From the NCBI RefSeq assembly GCF_009757775.1, contig NZ_RHLK01000004.1, forward strand, positions 117,191-181,190: a stretch of 64,000 nucleotides of DNA, written 5' to 3'. The stretch is from Paenibacillus lutrae. Its GTDB lineage: Bacteria > Bacillota > Bacilli > Paenibacillales > NBRC-103111. Every line of letters begins with the position of its first letter. Position 1 is the stretch's first letter. A program made the translations under genes and the position numbers. Below, piece by piece: positions 35,501-43,693 of the stretch. The notes under the pieces are model-generated. The model was not told the DNA's origin. It ran no database searches and worked only from the letters and a program-made list of their open reading frames with translations.

Positions 35501-37129
35501 AGTAAACGCAACATTGTGCAGCTCGAGACTGGATACCGGATTCGGGAATGTAAGTCCATACCGATTTCCGAAATCTTCTATGAGCGTCCCGATAGGGATT
35601 GGCGTATCCGTCCCCGTCTCCCCTTGAATTTCCCAGCCGTTCCCGGCAGTCAGCGACAGGACCGCGTCTACCCCGGCGATGGTCATCGATCCCGTCATAC
35701 TGAATGTAGTAGCCGGCTCCGCCTGGCTGCTGTAGTCCAGTTCAAATATCAGGTCACTCAGAACGAAAGCCTGCTGCCCGCTGCCGGTCGGTATTTCTTC
35801 CAAAGAAGCGCCCACATAAAACGTGCCGTCCGTTGATCCTCCCATATGGAACTCGGTCAGCATGACGCTCGGAGCTCCCGAGGGCAGTCCGAACTTCTCC
35901 GCGATCGCGGTCAAATTCAGCTGTTCCCCCTGTGCCAGATCGACGCTGACCGACAGAACCTGTGACATGATCGTAGGCACCAGATCGGCGGCAACATCCA
36001 GCTCTACGCCTCCGATATCCAGTCCTCCGGTCATGCGGTATGCTGCCGACGGGCTGCCAAACGGATCGTTGACTGTGACCGACACCGCAATATTTTCGAC
36101 TTCAATATAGTCCGCGATAATATCAAGAGAAGTATCTGTAAGGGCCGATATCGTCACTTTCGCGTATTCCAGCTTTTTTGACCCGAGACCGACTCCTAAA
36201 TACAAACCGCTTATGCAAATGCTGTTCATAGCATTTTTGAACGGGTCCGGCAAATAGGAAGTAATGCTTGTTCCGCCAAAATAATCGGCAAGCTCCGCTT
36301 GTCCGGGAAGCGCCAGTTGTCCGGTCAGTCCGATTTCTACCGTCCCCCCCGATTCTGATGGCAGCACGGCGCTCAGCGTCTGCTGCTGCCCTCCCCAGCT
36401 TAACTGGGCGGAGAAACTCAAACCGGGCGTTGCGTCCTGATCGGCGGGATCGAACGATAGCGAGGCGGCAAGCGGTATTTGCAAATTGTTGAAAATACCC
36501 GGGAAGCCGTTCGTGGAGGTGGATATTTCTAAACCTACATCCAGACTAGTGCCAAGCCCCGCCGCCGGCACAATGGCGCCAAAGCCGACGGGAGCCGGAC
36601 CGACTATCCACGAAGCTGGAGCGAACAGCCCCTGCGTCTCATCGAACACCGCAAAGAAGGACACGCCCGCAGACAAGCTGCGATTAAGGCTCGGTTCCAC
36701 AACCGTGCCCGAAGCAAGCAGCAGACGAGGCAATCGGGACGCATCGTCCGTTTTGACCGCAAGATCCTCCCAAAATGTTCCTTGCAAGCCCGGAAAGGAA
36801 TTAGCCAAATTCCAATTCGATGAAGTGAAAGCGGATATAACAAAAACCGGGCTCGTATCCGCGTTATAAATGGCGCATTGAATAGACGAAAACTGTTGGG
36901 CTGGAAACAGGATCAGCGGTGTCGTCCCCGTAAGCTTCAAGCCGGACGCTGCAAAGGTAATCGTCCCCGCCTGTTCGGATGGAGACTGTGCGACACCGCT
37001 GAACTGCCACGCTCCGCTTCCGGACGATTGCGCCAAAGGAGCCGTCCATGCACCCAGCGCCGTCATATTCAAATTCAATTGCTGCGTTCCGGTGTCGTAC
37101 ATGCCGAGTAAAGTATCGAGCAAGCTCAT
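32558..37129 (-). CDS. DUF6603-type giant beta-rich protein (1523 residues), second gene of the operon
   Basis: Starts with an ATGA overlap on the stop of the nuclease-like gene. About 900 residues of alternating strands come first, with recurring units such as GTFTIDTAPVSVAVTIDMEP, GTITIGSLTFALIFDTG and GSMTIAGVDAVLSLTAGNGW. Then from about residue 930 comes a block I recall as the DUF6603 core: GFGYNSSMAMPAPEQVADFP, SRGDSWLAAGISFQSFG and, near residues 1075-1110, LTGGFAFYLWYDGPNAGQFV with LGGYHPAFQPPSYYP. No signal peptide. The extended amphipathic strands could suit a lipid-binding or tube-like fold, but this is inference. The DUF number is from memory. Confidence 0.72.
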   Translation of the reverse strand: MSLLDTLLGMYDTGTQQLNLNMTALGAWTAPLAQSSGSGAWQFSGVAQSPSEQAGTITFAASGLKLTGTTPLILFPAQQFSSIQCAIYNADTSPVFVISAFTSSNWNLANSFPGLQGTFWEDLAVKTDDASRLPRLLLASGTVVEPSLNRSLSAGVSFFAVFDETQGLFAPASWIVGPAPVGFGAIVPAAGLGTSLDVGLEISTSTNGFPGIFNNLQIPLAASLSFDPADQDATPGLSFSAQLSWGGQQQTLSAVLPSESGGTVEIGLTGQLALPGQAELADYFGGTSITSYLPDPFKNAMNSICISGLYLGVGLGSKKLEYAKVTISALTDTSLDIIADYIEVENIAVSVTVNDPFGSPSAAYRMTGGLDIGGVELDVAADLVPTIMSQVLSVSVDLAQGEQLNLTAIAEKFGLPSGAPSVMLTEFHMGGSTDGTFYVGASLEEIPTGSGQQAFVLSDLIFELDYSSQAEPATTFSMTGSMTIAGVDAVLSLTAGNGWEIQGETGTDTPIPIGTLIEDFGNRYGLTFPNPVSSLELHNVAFTYTKTAGAAQGSFSFSCEGTFTIDTAPVSVAVTIDMEPDATGNGYHSTFGGTITIGSLTFALIFDTGNMQSDIFAATFSASGDSPSSISIYELVYALSPEAASVVPQDLEVGLKDVKFIYYKDASGSKYALGLDLSASFSLSDLPLIGSDMSGTDAFKVNDLQFLYASQPFAAAEAGAVNALLPQGVFPLPSAGFGSGMTVGTELQWGGQTQTFMLAMGSTSATRTPAKRSYGAVGSVSDSTTSASAQWLSIQRSFGPVALNRIGVSYQNGLLWFLLDGSLSAFGLTITLNGMGFGSPLSAFEPQFSLLGLGFDLKEGPLEIGGAFSEVSPAPDGTAFSYEGGVVIETESFSIEGIGSYAQLTDGQPSMFVFATASAALGGPPALFMTGLSAGFGYNSSMAMPAPEQVADFPLMALAGGGTPPPLLGLLAELDGTADYAPGKRQAWIVPSRGDSWLAAGISFQSFGLIQSQALLLGKFGSDLEFALLGTSMLRLPKSGDTVYAQAELELQAIWKPSSGFFGLTALLTPDSFVLDPSCHLTGGFAFYLWYDGPNAGQFVATLGGYHPAFQPPSYYPSVPRLGINWALSDQFQIEGDAYFAITPGSIMTGGALKALYHDGNLKAWFTANADLLITFNPFSFQADISVSIGASYRINLLFTSKTISAELGASLELWGPPTGGKARVHWWIISFTIDFGADASAAQSDPLAWEQFKPLLPALDSVVTIKAAGGLAQSPAAGTNGSGSKLDDSDLGWLVRAGTFSFITQTAFPASHYAAGSSLAAIPDPAYPNGYSVQVRPMNTTDVSALHQIVIEQGGSEIDLSSWTLAPYGSNLPSALWGEPLKDAAGQFVLNPQVPNADTVANVPSGLAVSPPQTELGASRSALSGELLAFEDLSPQGEMPLALSAQAEPLYVPVFAEDTPDSIAAIMGTAMQNRNSIYEVLSGLQIYTGSNGSLAGLASQADSLYCDSPLQVAAAGRSRRDG

Positions 37130-38592
37130 TCGAAATTGACTCCTTCCACCGTCATGTCGTTGTCCGGGTCCGCCGCGTACTTCAGCTCCATGCAGATCGG
37201 CATATGGTCACTGATGGCGTAATAATAAGCATATTGCGCCTCCCGCAATGTGGTGGGCCTTACGTTCAGCTTCGGAATCTGCTGTAAATTAAGGCTTGAT
37301 GATTTGCCGGCATGACGGTTGTACCAATTGTTGTAGATAGCCGCCGTCAGTGAGCTCAAATCCCGCTGATACGTGCTTGGCGTCGTAGAACGGGTCTCTT
37401 GGACCGGATTGCCGTCCGTATCTATCACCCCGGTCCATACTTCCTTAGGAGTGGTCAGATCCACCAAATTGCACACATAAGGATCAGAAGGGTCTGTCTG
37501 AGCGGAACGGACAAAAAATTTATCATACGGACTGGACAATATGGACTGCATCACCGTGCTGTCGGCGATCGCATCCGGGGCCACCAGCGTCGAGGTCATA
37601 CTGGTCAGATCGTCCTGCAGCCGGAAACTATAGTTTTGTACCGTCGTCAGCGCCGGTTGAGTTGTCGAATGGGAAGCGAAATCAGGTCCGGTCAAACGCT
37701 GGAAAGGTGCGGCAAAAATGTACTGTCCGCTGTCGTCCAGAACGTAACGAAGCCTTCCCAGGTCCCAATTATAGTATTGCAGCGCCCAAGTTTTTTTCGC
37801 CCATGCCTCGGTGACGTTGAAATCGCCCATTACGACGCCTGCATCCGCCTGGATAACCGGATCGATTAAACTAATCTGATTGCTGGCCGTGATCGGCGAC
37901 GTATCGCTCGGGCCGGGCGCATGCAAAAGAACAAATGTAATGACCGTGTTTGTATCCGCTGTCGTTACTCGCAAGATGAACGGCGGCCGCGACCTCGGAT
38001 ACGGAAAGGTCTCCGGAGCATAAGCCGTGAGAATGGCCGACAAATCCTGCTTTTGTTGAGCGGTCAAATTAAGCATCGGATTTTTTTTTGTGCAATCCAA
38101 ATTTTGCGGATCGGCTACCAGCTTGCTATAAGCGCTATAAGGCACCATAAATGAGTCGTTCATCCATCCGTTTTTAGCCAGGCTTTGGGTCACCTGGAAC
38201 TTCTCGTCTTCATCGGTAATATTGTTGGTTGCGAAAAACGTATCGAACGCGTTCTCGCCTAGCACGTTCCACAGCTTCCACTCCACGGAACTGAACAAGC
38301 CCGACTTCCACACAAATACATACTGCTCGTTCGGCGCGCTGGGCGTCATCTCGCTCGCTTGCCCGCTCCACACGACGCCGGTCACCTGTTGCTGCTCCTG
38401 CTGGTTCAATTCATTGACAACGGCGGTGCACACTTCATTGCCGATCCAGCCGACGATTTCCATTATGCCTGCGACATCGATCTCCATAAGCCGGATGACC
38501 CGCGCGACATATTTGATAAAAAAATCATCATTCATTTTATCCGCATTAAACTTCTCAATGTTCCATGACAACAGCTTCAATGAATGGGACAC
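37126..38592 (-). CDS. Endonuclease/exonuclease/phosphatase-fold enzyme, first gene of the DUF6603 operon
   Basis: 488 residues from the GTG at 38592, eight bases after GGGGAG; an in-frame TTG at 38637 is less likely. All the catalytic residues of the DNase I-like superfamily can be placed: Asn11 (LLSWNIEKFN), Glu45 (GIMEIVG), His224 (VLLHAPGP), Asp257 and Asn259 (GDFN), Asp462-His463 (ISDHMP). The enzyme should be an active metal-dependent phosphodiesterase. It may cut DNA, RNA or a phospho-ester such as an inositol phosphate or sphingomyelin. There is no signal peptide. It heads a five-gene coupled operon, which is unusual for this family. Confidence 0.85.
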   Translation of the reverse strand: MSHSLKLLSWNIEKFNADKMNDDFFIKYVARVIRLMEIDVAGIMEIVGWIGNEVCTAVVNELNQQEQQQVTGVVWSGQASEMTPSAPNEQYVFVWKSGLFSSVEWKLWNVLGENAFDTFFATNNITDEDEKFQVTQSLAKNGWMNDSFMVPYSAYSKLVADPQNLDCTKKNPMLNLTAQQKQDLSAILTAYAPETFPYPRSRPPFILRVTTADTNTVITFVLLHAPGPSDTSPITASNQISLIDPVIQADAGVVMGDFNVTEAWAKKTWALQYYNWDLGRLRYVLDDSGQYIFAAPFQRLTGPDFASHSTTQPALTTVQNYSFRLQDDLTSMTSTLVAPDAIADSTVMQSILSSPYDKFFVRSAQTDPSDPYVCNLVDLTTPKEVWTGVIDTDGNPVQETRSTTPSTYQRDLSSLTAAIYNNWYNRHAGKSSSLNLQQIPKLNVRPTTLREAQYAYYYAISDHMPICMELKYAADPDNDMTVEGVNFE

Positions 38593-38805
38593 GCCCGGTC
38601 TCCCCGCTCTCCGTAAGGCTGGCCCAAATAATTCCAAGACCGCAACTTGATCATATAAAATTTACCAGGACTTGAATACCATTTTTTAACGAAAATAATC
38701 GAAATTTGTATGAAAAAAACGATAGTTGTCGCTTTATTCTATTCTCTTTGATCTATTAATAAGTCTTGAACCGAACGAACTTTAGCTGGGCGAAAAACAA
38801 AAAAA

Positions 38806-38829
38806 GAGACTGCAAAAAAAAGCAGTCTC
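38806..38829 (-). terminator. Terminator of the ABC exporter operon
   Basis: Perfect GAGACTGC/GCAGTCTC stem with an eight-base loop, followed on the minus strand by TTTTTTTGTTTTT. It separates the exporter operon from the nuclease operon. Confidence 0.85.
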
Positions 38830-38931
38830 GGACTATCGAGAAAATCGTTCTCATCATATACCATTCATATACACGCGAAAATTTAACCGATAGGTATGAT
38901 AAATCATACATACTTAGTTAACGTATTACCT

Positions 38932-40248
38932 CTACCCCTCAAAAGCCTTCATCGCTTTACGCAGCTCTTTCCACGAAGGACGCTTGCCGTACATGAGCAC
39001 GCCCGTGCGATAGATTTTGGCGGCGAGCCAGCCAAGAGCAAAGATCGAGCCGAGCATGATCCCGATGGAGAGAATGATCTCCCAGGCTGCCGGCGTCCCC
39101 AAGCCGATCCGCAGGAACATAATCAGCGGGGAGAAGAACGGAATGAACGACATGACGACGACAAACGGAGCATCCGGGTTCTGCAAGCCGAACATCGCCG
39201 ACATGAACGCGACAATGATGAGAATCGTAACCGGCATAACCGCCTGCTGCACTTCCTCACTGCGGCTTACAAGCGAGCCGATTGCGGCGAAGATCGTCGC
39301 ATAGATGAAGAATCCCCCCAGGTAGAACAGTAGGAAGTAAGCGAGAAGATCCAATGGAAGCAGGGACAGGTCTATATTCATGTCCTTGATGACATCTACG
39401 TTCCAAGGGAACATCAGATTTACAGCTACGACCACCCCGATCAGAACAAGTTGAAGCAGTCCGAGCAGGCAGATCCCGATAATTTTACCGAACATTTGCT
39501 TCAGCGGCGAACCGCTGGAGATTAGAATTTCCATCACACGTGAACTCTTCTCCGCCGTGATTTCCGTAGAGACCATGCTGCCGTATCCGATTACGCTCAT
39601 GTACAGCAGGAACAAGAGAGCGTAGACGAGAACAAAGGCAATGCCCATTTCCTCTTTGCTCTTAACCGGATTCTCGTTGACCGAGATAGACTCGGAGGTC
39701 AGCTTGACAGGCTCCTGGATCTTCGCCAGCACAGCCGAATCGATGCCCGACTGAATGACAGCCGCATTCATTTTAATCGTCTGCAGCGCGGTCTGGAGGG
39801 CTACAGCCGTGGAATCTCCGCCGGAGCTCAGAGAGAAACCGGCATCTTCTGTCTTATACACCAGAGCCGGGAATTCTCCTTGCGCCGCTTCTGCCGCCAC
39901 GAGAACCCCTTTCACTTCCTCCGCTTTCAACTTTTCACGGATCAGGGCATTCTCAGCCTCTGCACTGTCCGCACGGTTCATCGGCACTATTTCGATCTTG
40001 GCAGTCAGACCGCCCTCTTGCGCTTTGGCAAAGTACTGCGTTAACTGTTCACTAAGCTCCGGCTTTGCTGCCATCACTCCGACCTTAACGGCTTTATCCC
40101 CGTCGTCTTGAGCAAAAGATTCCATAATAGCGGGTAAATTCACGACTAGAGAGATCATGAGCACAAAAATGAGCGTCGATATTTTAAACGACTTCGTCTT
40201 CAGCCGGTTAAATAAAGTAAACCGGATTACGGTCATCATGTTATTCAT
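38932..40248 (-). CDS. yhaP: ABC-2 type transporter permease (YhaP/NatB-like)
   Basis: About 438 residues from the ATG at 40248, which overlaps the stop of the ATPase gene; the frame extends 11 codons further without a better site. One helix near the N terminus (about 23-43) is followed by an extracytoplasmic domain of about 190 residues (DKAVKVGVMAAKPELSEQL to about 215), then five helices from about residue 215 on. This is the NatB/YhaP layout. With the ATPase it forms an exporter; Bacillus NatAB exports sodium and YhaPQ has been proposed to do so, but the substrate here is not shown. Confidence 0.85.
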   Translation of the reverse strand: MNNMMTVIRFTLFNRLKTKSFKISTLIFVLMISLVVNLPAIMESFAQDDGDKAVKVGVMAAKPELSEQLTQYFAKAQEGGLTAKIEIVPMNRADSAEAENALIREKLKAEEVKGVLVAAEAAQGEFPALVYKTEDAGFSLSSGGDSTAVALQTALQTIKMNAAVIQSGIDSAVLAKIQEPVKLTSESISVNENPVKSKEEMGIAFVLVYALLFLLYMSVIGYGSMVSTEITAEKSSRVMEILISSGSPLKQMFGKIIGICLLGLLQLVLIGVVVAVNLMFPWNVDVIKDMNIDLSLLPLDLLAYFLLFYLGGFFIYATIFAAIGSLVSRSEEVQQAVMPVTILIIVAFMSAMFGLQNPDAPFVVVMSFIPFFSPLIMFLRIGLGTPAAWEIILSIGIMLGSIFALGWLAAKIYRTGVLMYGKRPSWKELRKAMKAFEG

Positions 40249-41143
40249 GCGAATGTCCCACCTTTGCGATAAAGATTTCATTCAGTGTCGGTTCCATAAT
40301 TTGAAAACGTAAAATATCTGTAGCGGAAGCCGCCTGTTTTACTATTCGCTGAGCCGCTTCGGCTTGGCTAATGCGGATTTCATAGCCGTTTAGATGCCTC
40401 TGTACCGAGAGCACCCCCGGGATCTGATCAAGCGCCTGAACAGGCTCTTTGGTTTCAAGAAGAACCCTTTCTTTTGGAAAAGACTGCTTGATCTCGCGCA
40501 AATTGCCCTGCAGCACAGTGTTTGACTTATGCAGAATGCAAATGTTCTCGCACAATTCTTCCACATGATCCATACGGTGACTGGAGAATAGAATGGCTTT
40601 GCCTTTATCCCGCAATTCCTTGACTGTGCTCTTGAGCAGTTCCACATTTACAGGATCAAGCCCGCTAAAGGTTTCGTCCATAATAATGACCTCCGGGTCA
40701 TGCAGTACAGAAGCAATGAACTGTATTTTCTGCTGATTCCCTTTGGACAGCTCTTCGACACGTTTATCGTAATACTCCGGCACCTCGAACTTCTCAAGCC
40801 ACTGCTTAAGCGCCTTATCCGCCTCTTTGCGTTTAATCCCGCGCAGCTCAGCCAGATAGACGAGCTGCTCTGATACTTTGTATTTGGCATACAGGCCGCG
40901 CTCTTCAGGCAGGTAACCCATGATCTTGCGAAGCTCTTCGCTGAATCCCTTTCCATTCCAGCGGATGCTGCCTTCATCGGGATATATCAATCCGAGCGAC
41001 ATCCGCATGGTCGTTGTTTTACCGGCTCCATTGCCCCCCAGCAGACCGTAAATCTCTCCCGCTTTCACTCCCAGAGAAATCCGGTTAACTGCCGTTTTGT
41101 CCCCGTATTGTTTAGACACCTGTTCTAGTTCTAATGGTTTCAT
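40241..41143 (-). CDS. yhaQ: ABC transporter ATP-binding protein (YhaQ/NatA-like)
   Basis: A 300-residue ATPase with Walker A LLGGNGAGKTTT (about 34-45), the signature LSKGNQQK (about 138-145), Walker B VIIMDETFSGLDP (about 155-167) and a switch His in SSHRMDHVEE. A C-terminal domain of about 80 residues follows, as in NatA/YhaQ. Its stop overlaps the permease start, so the two subunits are made together. Confidence 0.9.
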   Translation of the reverse strand: MKPLELEQVSKQYGDKTAVNRISLGVKAGEIYGLLGGNGAGKTTTMRMSLGLIYPDEGSIRWNGKGFSEELRKIMGYLPEERGLYAKYKVSEQLVYLAELRGIKRKEADKALKQWLEKFEVPEYYDKRVEELSKGNQQKIQFIASVLHDPEVIIMDETFSGLDPVNVELLKSTVKELRDKGKAILFSSHRMDHVEELCENICILHKSNTVLQGNLREIKQSFPKERVLLETKEPVQALDQIPGVLSVQRHLNGYEIRISQAEAAQRIVKQAASATDILRFQIMEPTLNEIFIAKVGHSHE

Positions 41144-41200
41144 CCTCTGCTTTCCCCTTTCAATTTCCTGGAATGGATAGGCTAACTGGCTGCAAGTGCC

Positions 41201-42175
41201 TTATTCTTCAGATGCTTCCCTATCTTGTCTTCCCAGAATTTCTAGAATATCTTCCAATTCCATACCCGTGACGCGAATCGGGACGATTCCCTGCACGGAG
41301 AGGGCGGCTTCGGTTTCCGCGGAAGCCTCCGAAATGATCTGGACCAGTCCCCCGTCCTTTCCCTGCTCAATCGCCACCACCCCGGGCAGCTGCCCTGCCG
41401 CTGCTTGAGGCGCCTCGCGTACCCAGATTTTTTTCCAATCATCCAGCAGCCGGTCCTTCTCGAACACGCCAACGAATCTTCCCCGGTTGACATACACAAT
41501 ATAGTCCGCCAGCCGCCTGACCTCTTCCATCACGTGTGTAGAGAAGAATATACTCCTCTCTCCGCCGTCCATATAGCGCACGAGCTGTTCAATCATCCGC
41601 TTGGATGCGAACGGATCCAGTCCGGATGTAGCCTCATCCAGGAGCAGAACCTGCGGTTCATAGGATATGGCGAGGATGCAGCTTAATTTACGCTTCATCC
41701 CTTTGGAGAGTGTGCTCAGTTTCATCCCTTCATGAAGCTCAAAGTCAATCATCAGCTGCCGGTAGAGTGTTTCATTCCAGGATGGATACCACCGCGACAC
41801 AAAATGGTGCAGCTGCCTGATCGTCGTACAACCAAGCTCATCCCAGCTTGATTCCTCGGGTACATAGCCCATCCGGCGTTTGACATCCGCTTCATCTTTA
41901 TCGCTGCCATAAACCTTTCCGAGCACCCGAAGCTCGCCTTGGTCGGGTTTGGAGAGATTCATCAGCATGCGGAATATCGAACTTTTGCCGGAACCATTCG
42001 GGCCTACCAAGGCAACCACTGTCCCCGGCTCGATCTCGAAATCGAGCGCACCGAGTGTCAGCTCGCCCAGCCTCTTCACAATTCCGCTCATACGGACGGC
42101 AGGCCCGTCACCTGTGCTGCTGCCTGCTTCCTGGCTACGGGTCATCGATTCTCGCATCCCTGCATATCCACTCAC
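41201..42175 (-). CDS. ABC transporter ATP-binding protein, GntR-linked (YtrB-like)
   Basis: A 324-residue ATPase: Walker A LVGPNGSGKSS (about 55-65), signature LSKGMKRKL, Walker B VLLLDEATSGLDP and a switch His in FFSTHVMEE. It overlaps the GntR regulator gene by 4 bp and lies in the same unit as a membrane protein gene. This is the layout of the ytr-type operons, which respond to cell-envelope antibiotics in Bacillus. The N-terminal ~25 residues (SQEAGSSTGDGP) are extra compared with usual family members. Confidence 0.9.
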   Translation of the reverse strand: MSGYAGMRESMTRSQEAGSSTGDGPAVRMSGIVKRLGELTLGALDFEIEPGTVVALVGPNGSGKSSIFRMLMNLSKPDQGELRVLGKVYGSDKDEADVKRRMGYVPEESSWDELGCTTIRQLHHFVSRWYPSWNETLYRQLMIDFELHEGMKLSTLSKGMKRKLSCILAISYEPQVLLLDEATSGLDPFASKRMIEQLVRYMDGGERSIFFSTHVMEEVRRLADYIVYVNRGRFVGVFEKDRLLDDWKKIWVREAPQAAAGQLPGVVAIEQGKDGGLVQIISEASAETEAALSVQGIVPIRVTGMELEDILEILGRQDREASEE

Positions 42176-42663
42176 TGAGATTCCACCTCCTCTTGACCCT
42201 CTACTGTCCGGATTTGCTTGACCGCTGCAGGGCTCTCCAGAGGGCCGTTCACACCAGTCTCAGCACCTGCCGCTTTCTCAGCCGTTAACTCCACCAGAGC
42301 TTCTTCAAATAGCACTCTCAGTTCCTCAACCGAACACCCTACCCGCAAGCCGCTCCGCAGCGCTTCTTTCATCGCTTCCACCACCGCTTCCTTCCGGTAT
42401 TGTTCTCTTGTTACCGTTCCCACCTTGGCAACGAATGTTCCTGTTCCCTGCCTCGTTCTTAGAATGCCTTCCGTCTCCAGGTCCTGGTATACACGGCGGA
42501 TCGTAATCACACTGCACGACAAATCTTTGGCAAACTCTCTTATCGATGGCAGCAGTGTCCCTTCCGGGAGGTGACCGCTTAGAATAAGTGCTTTAAGCTG
42601 CACTTGAATTTGATGATACATAGGCTCTGGACTATCCGGCGAAATTTGAATCGGAATATGCAC
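42172..42663 (-). CDS. GntR-family regulator (YtrA subfamily)
   Basis: 163 residues. The winged helix-turn-helix fills the first ~75 (PMYHQIQVQLKALILSGHLP, LLPSIREFAKDLSCSVITIR, GTGTFVAKVG). The short C-terminal part (about 85 residues) lacks the large effector domain of other GntR proteins, as in the YtrA subgroup, which pairs with ABC transporters. The likely operator is the TGTGTATA/TATACACA repeat upstream of the operon at 43569-43599. Confidence 0.9.
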   Translation of the reverse strand: MHIPIQISPDSPEPMYHQIQVQLKALILSGHLPEGTLLPSIREFAKDLSCSVITIRRVYQDLETEGILRTRQGTGTFVAKVGTVTREQYRKEAVVEAMKEALRSGLRVGCSVEELRVLFEEALVELTAEKAAGAETGVNGPLESPAAVKQIRTVEGQEEVESQ

Positions 42664-42736
42664 AATCGTTCACCTGCTTTCAAACGTTTAAATCCACAGC
42701 CGTTTCCTTCAACCTATTGAATCTTGCGGCCAATTA

Positions 42737-43483
42737 TTAGGACGAGTAGAAATCTCTGTTTGCCATCTTCTTCTCAAGCTGTTTCCAGGACAAGTACAAC
42801 GTAAGAGCACCAGTCAGGAATGAAAGTACAGGCAGCAATGCTCCGTCTTCCTCCACCCTATTAATAACGATAGTCCATACCAAGAATCCTCCAGTCACCG
42901 AGAGAGCGATGGATACCAGAAGCGCAAATCCCATCATGACGAATCCCATCTTAAAAAACGATCTTCCCCGCATCGACATTTCACCATATAAATAAAACGC
43001 TCCGGCGAACAACACTGTACTATACCAAGTCACGAGCATCCCGGTCCAAGTTCCCCAACTGACCGATTCAATCAAGCCGAAAGCCATACAGACTTTTATT
43101 CCTGCAAAAAGCAAAACGATATACAAAGCACCATACAGCAGATAGCTCACGTAGCGGCTGAGGATGATCTCCCTGTTTGTCACCGGCAGCATTTTTAAAA
43201 GCACAACACGTTTTGTATAAGAGTCTTTCTTCCAATAATTCATATAACGCGAGTCAAAAGGATAACCAAAAACCTGAATAACCGTGAGCATAAAGAAATT
43301 GAACACCGTTATCAGAAATAGCTGGGGATATCCTGAAACGAGCAGATCGCTGCCCGTCCCCCCAAAAATAGTAATAACGAACAGAGCATTCAACGCGTAT
43401 AAAAAACTCCATAGATAGCCCATACGAACCATTTTTAATTCCTGTTTAGCCAGCCACCAGATATTCTCCCATGTGCTGTTCAT
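42737..43483 (-). CDS. ABC transporter membrane protein, GntR-linked
   Basis: 248 residues with six hydrophobic segments and charged ends, first gene of the operon with the GntR regulator and the YtrB-like ATPase. The layout and hydrophobicity fit the membrane subunit of a bacitracin/teicoplanin-type or other small-molecule exporter. No further motif is visible. The gene is preceded by the operator-like repeat and 9-bp tandem repeats. Confidence 0.82.
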   Translation of the reverse strand: MNSTWENIWWLAKQELKMVRMGYLWSFLYALNALFVITIFGGTGSDLLVSGYPQLFLITVFNFFMLTVIQVFGYPFDSRYMNYWKKDSYTKRVVLLKMLPVTNREIILSRYVSYLLYGALYIVLLFAGIKVCMAFGLIESVSWGTWTGMLVTWYSTVLFAGAFYLYGEMSMRGRSFFKMGFVMMGFALLVSIALSVTGGFLVWTIVINRVEEDGALLPVLSFLTGALTLYLSWKQLEKKMANRDFYSS

Positions 43484-43530
43484 CGAGACACCTCATTCAA
43501 GTATTTAAAATTACTGCATGTAGTGGGATC

Positions 43531-43575
43531 ACTGTGCTTACTGTGCTTACTGTGCTTACTGTGCTTACTGTGTAT
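43531..43575. repeat. 9-bp tandem repeat, ACTGTGCTT x4 plus a variant
   Basis: Four exact copies at 43531-43566 and a fifth degenerate copy (ACTGTGTAT), which runs into the left arm of the GntR operator. The repeat may have arisen by slippage. Confidence 0.85.
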
Positions 43576-43599
43576 ATTTATATTAACAGTATATACACA
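43569..43599. promoter_or_regulatory. GntR (YtrA-type) operator candidate
   Basis: Inverted arms TGTGTATA (43569-43576) and TATACACA (43592-43599) with a 15-bp AT-rich centre, about 85 bp upstream of the operon's first start codon. The arms resemble YtrA-type sites as I recall them. Confidence 0.6.
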
Positions 43600-43632
43600 A
43601 CAAAGCAATAACCATTTCCATCTTTTCTCATA

Positions 43633-43676
43633 CAAAAAAAAGCAGCCCTTATTTTCCGAAGAAATAAGGGCTGCTT
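43633..43676 (-). terminator. Terminator of the cytochrome oxidase operon
   Basis: Stem AGCAGCCCTTATTT/AAATAAGGGCTGCT with an eight-T tail on the minus strand, 18 bp after the ctaM stop. Confidence 0.85.
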
Positions 43677-43693
43677 CTTATAATCATACCTCT

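Noticed and set aside
38640..38800. CATACAAAT and other sporulation-type promoter elements before the five-gene operon
   Set aside because: The spacing to any sigma-E or sigma-K -35 is wrong, and a vegetative TATGAT alternative exists; the promoter stays unassigned.
43531..43566. Considered as a CRISPR-like array
   Set aside because: Units are 9 bp with no spacers, so it is a simple tandem repeat.
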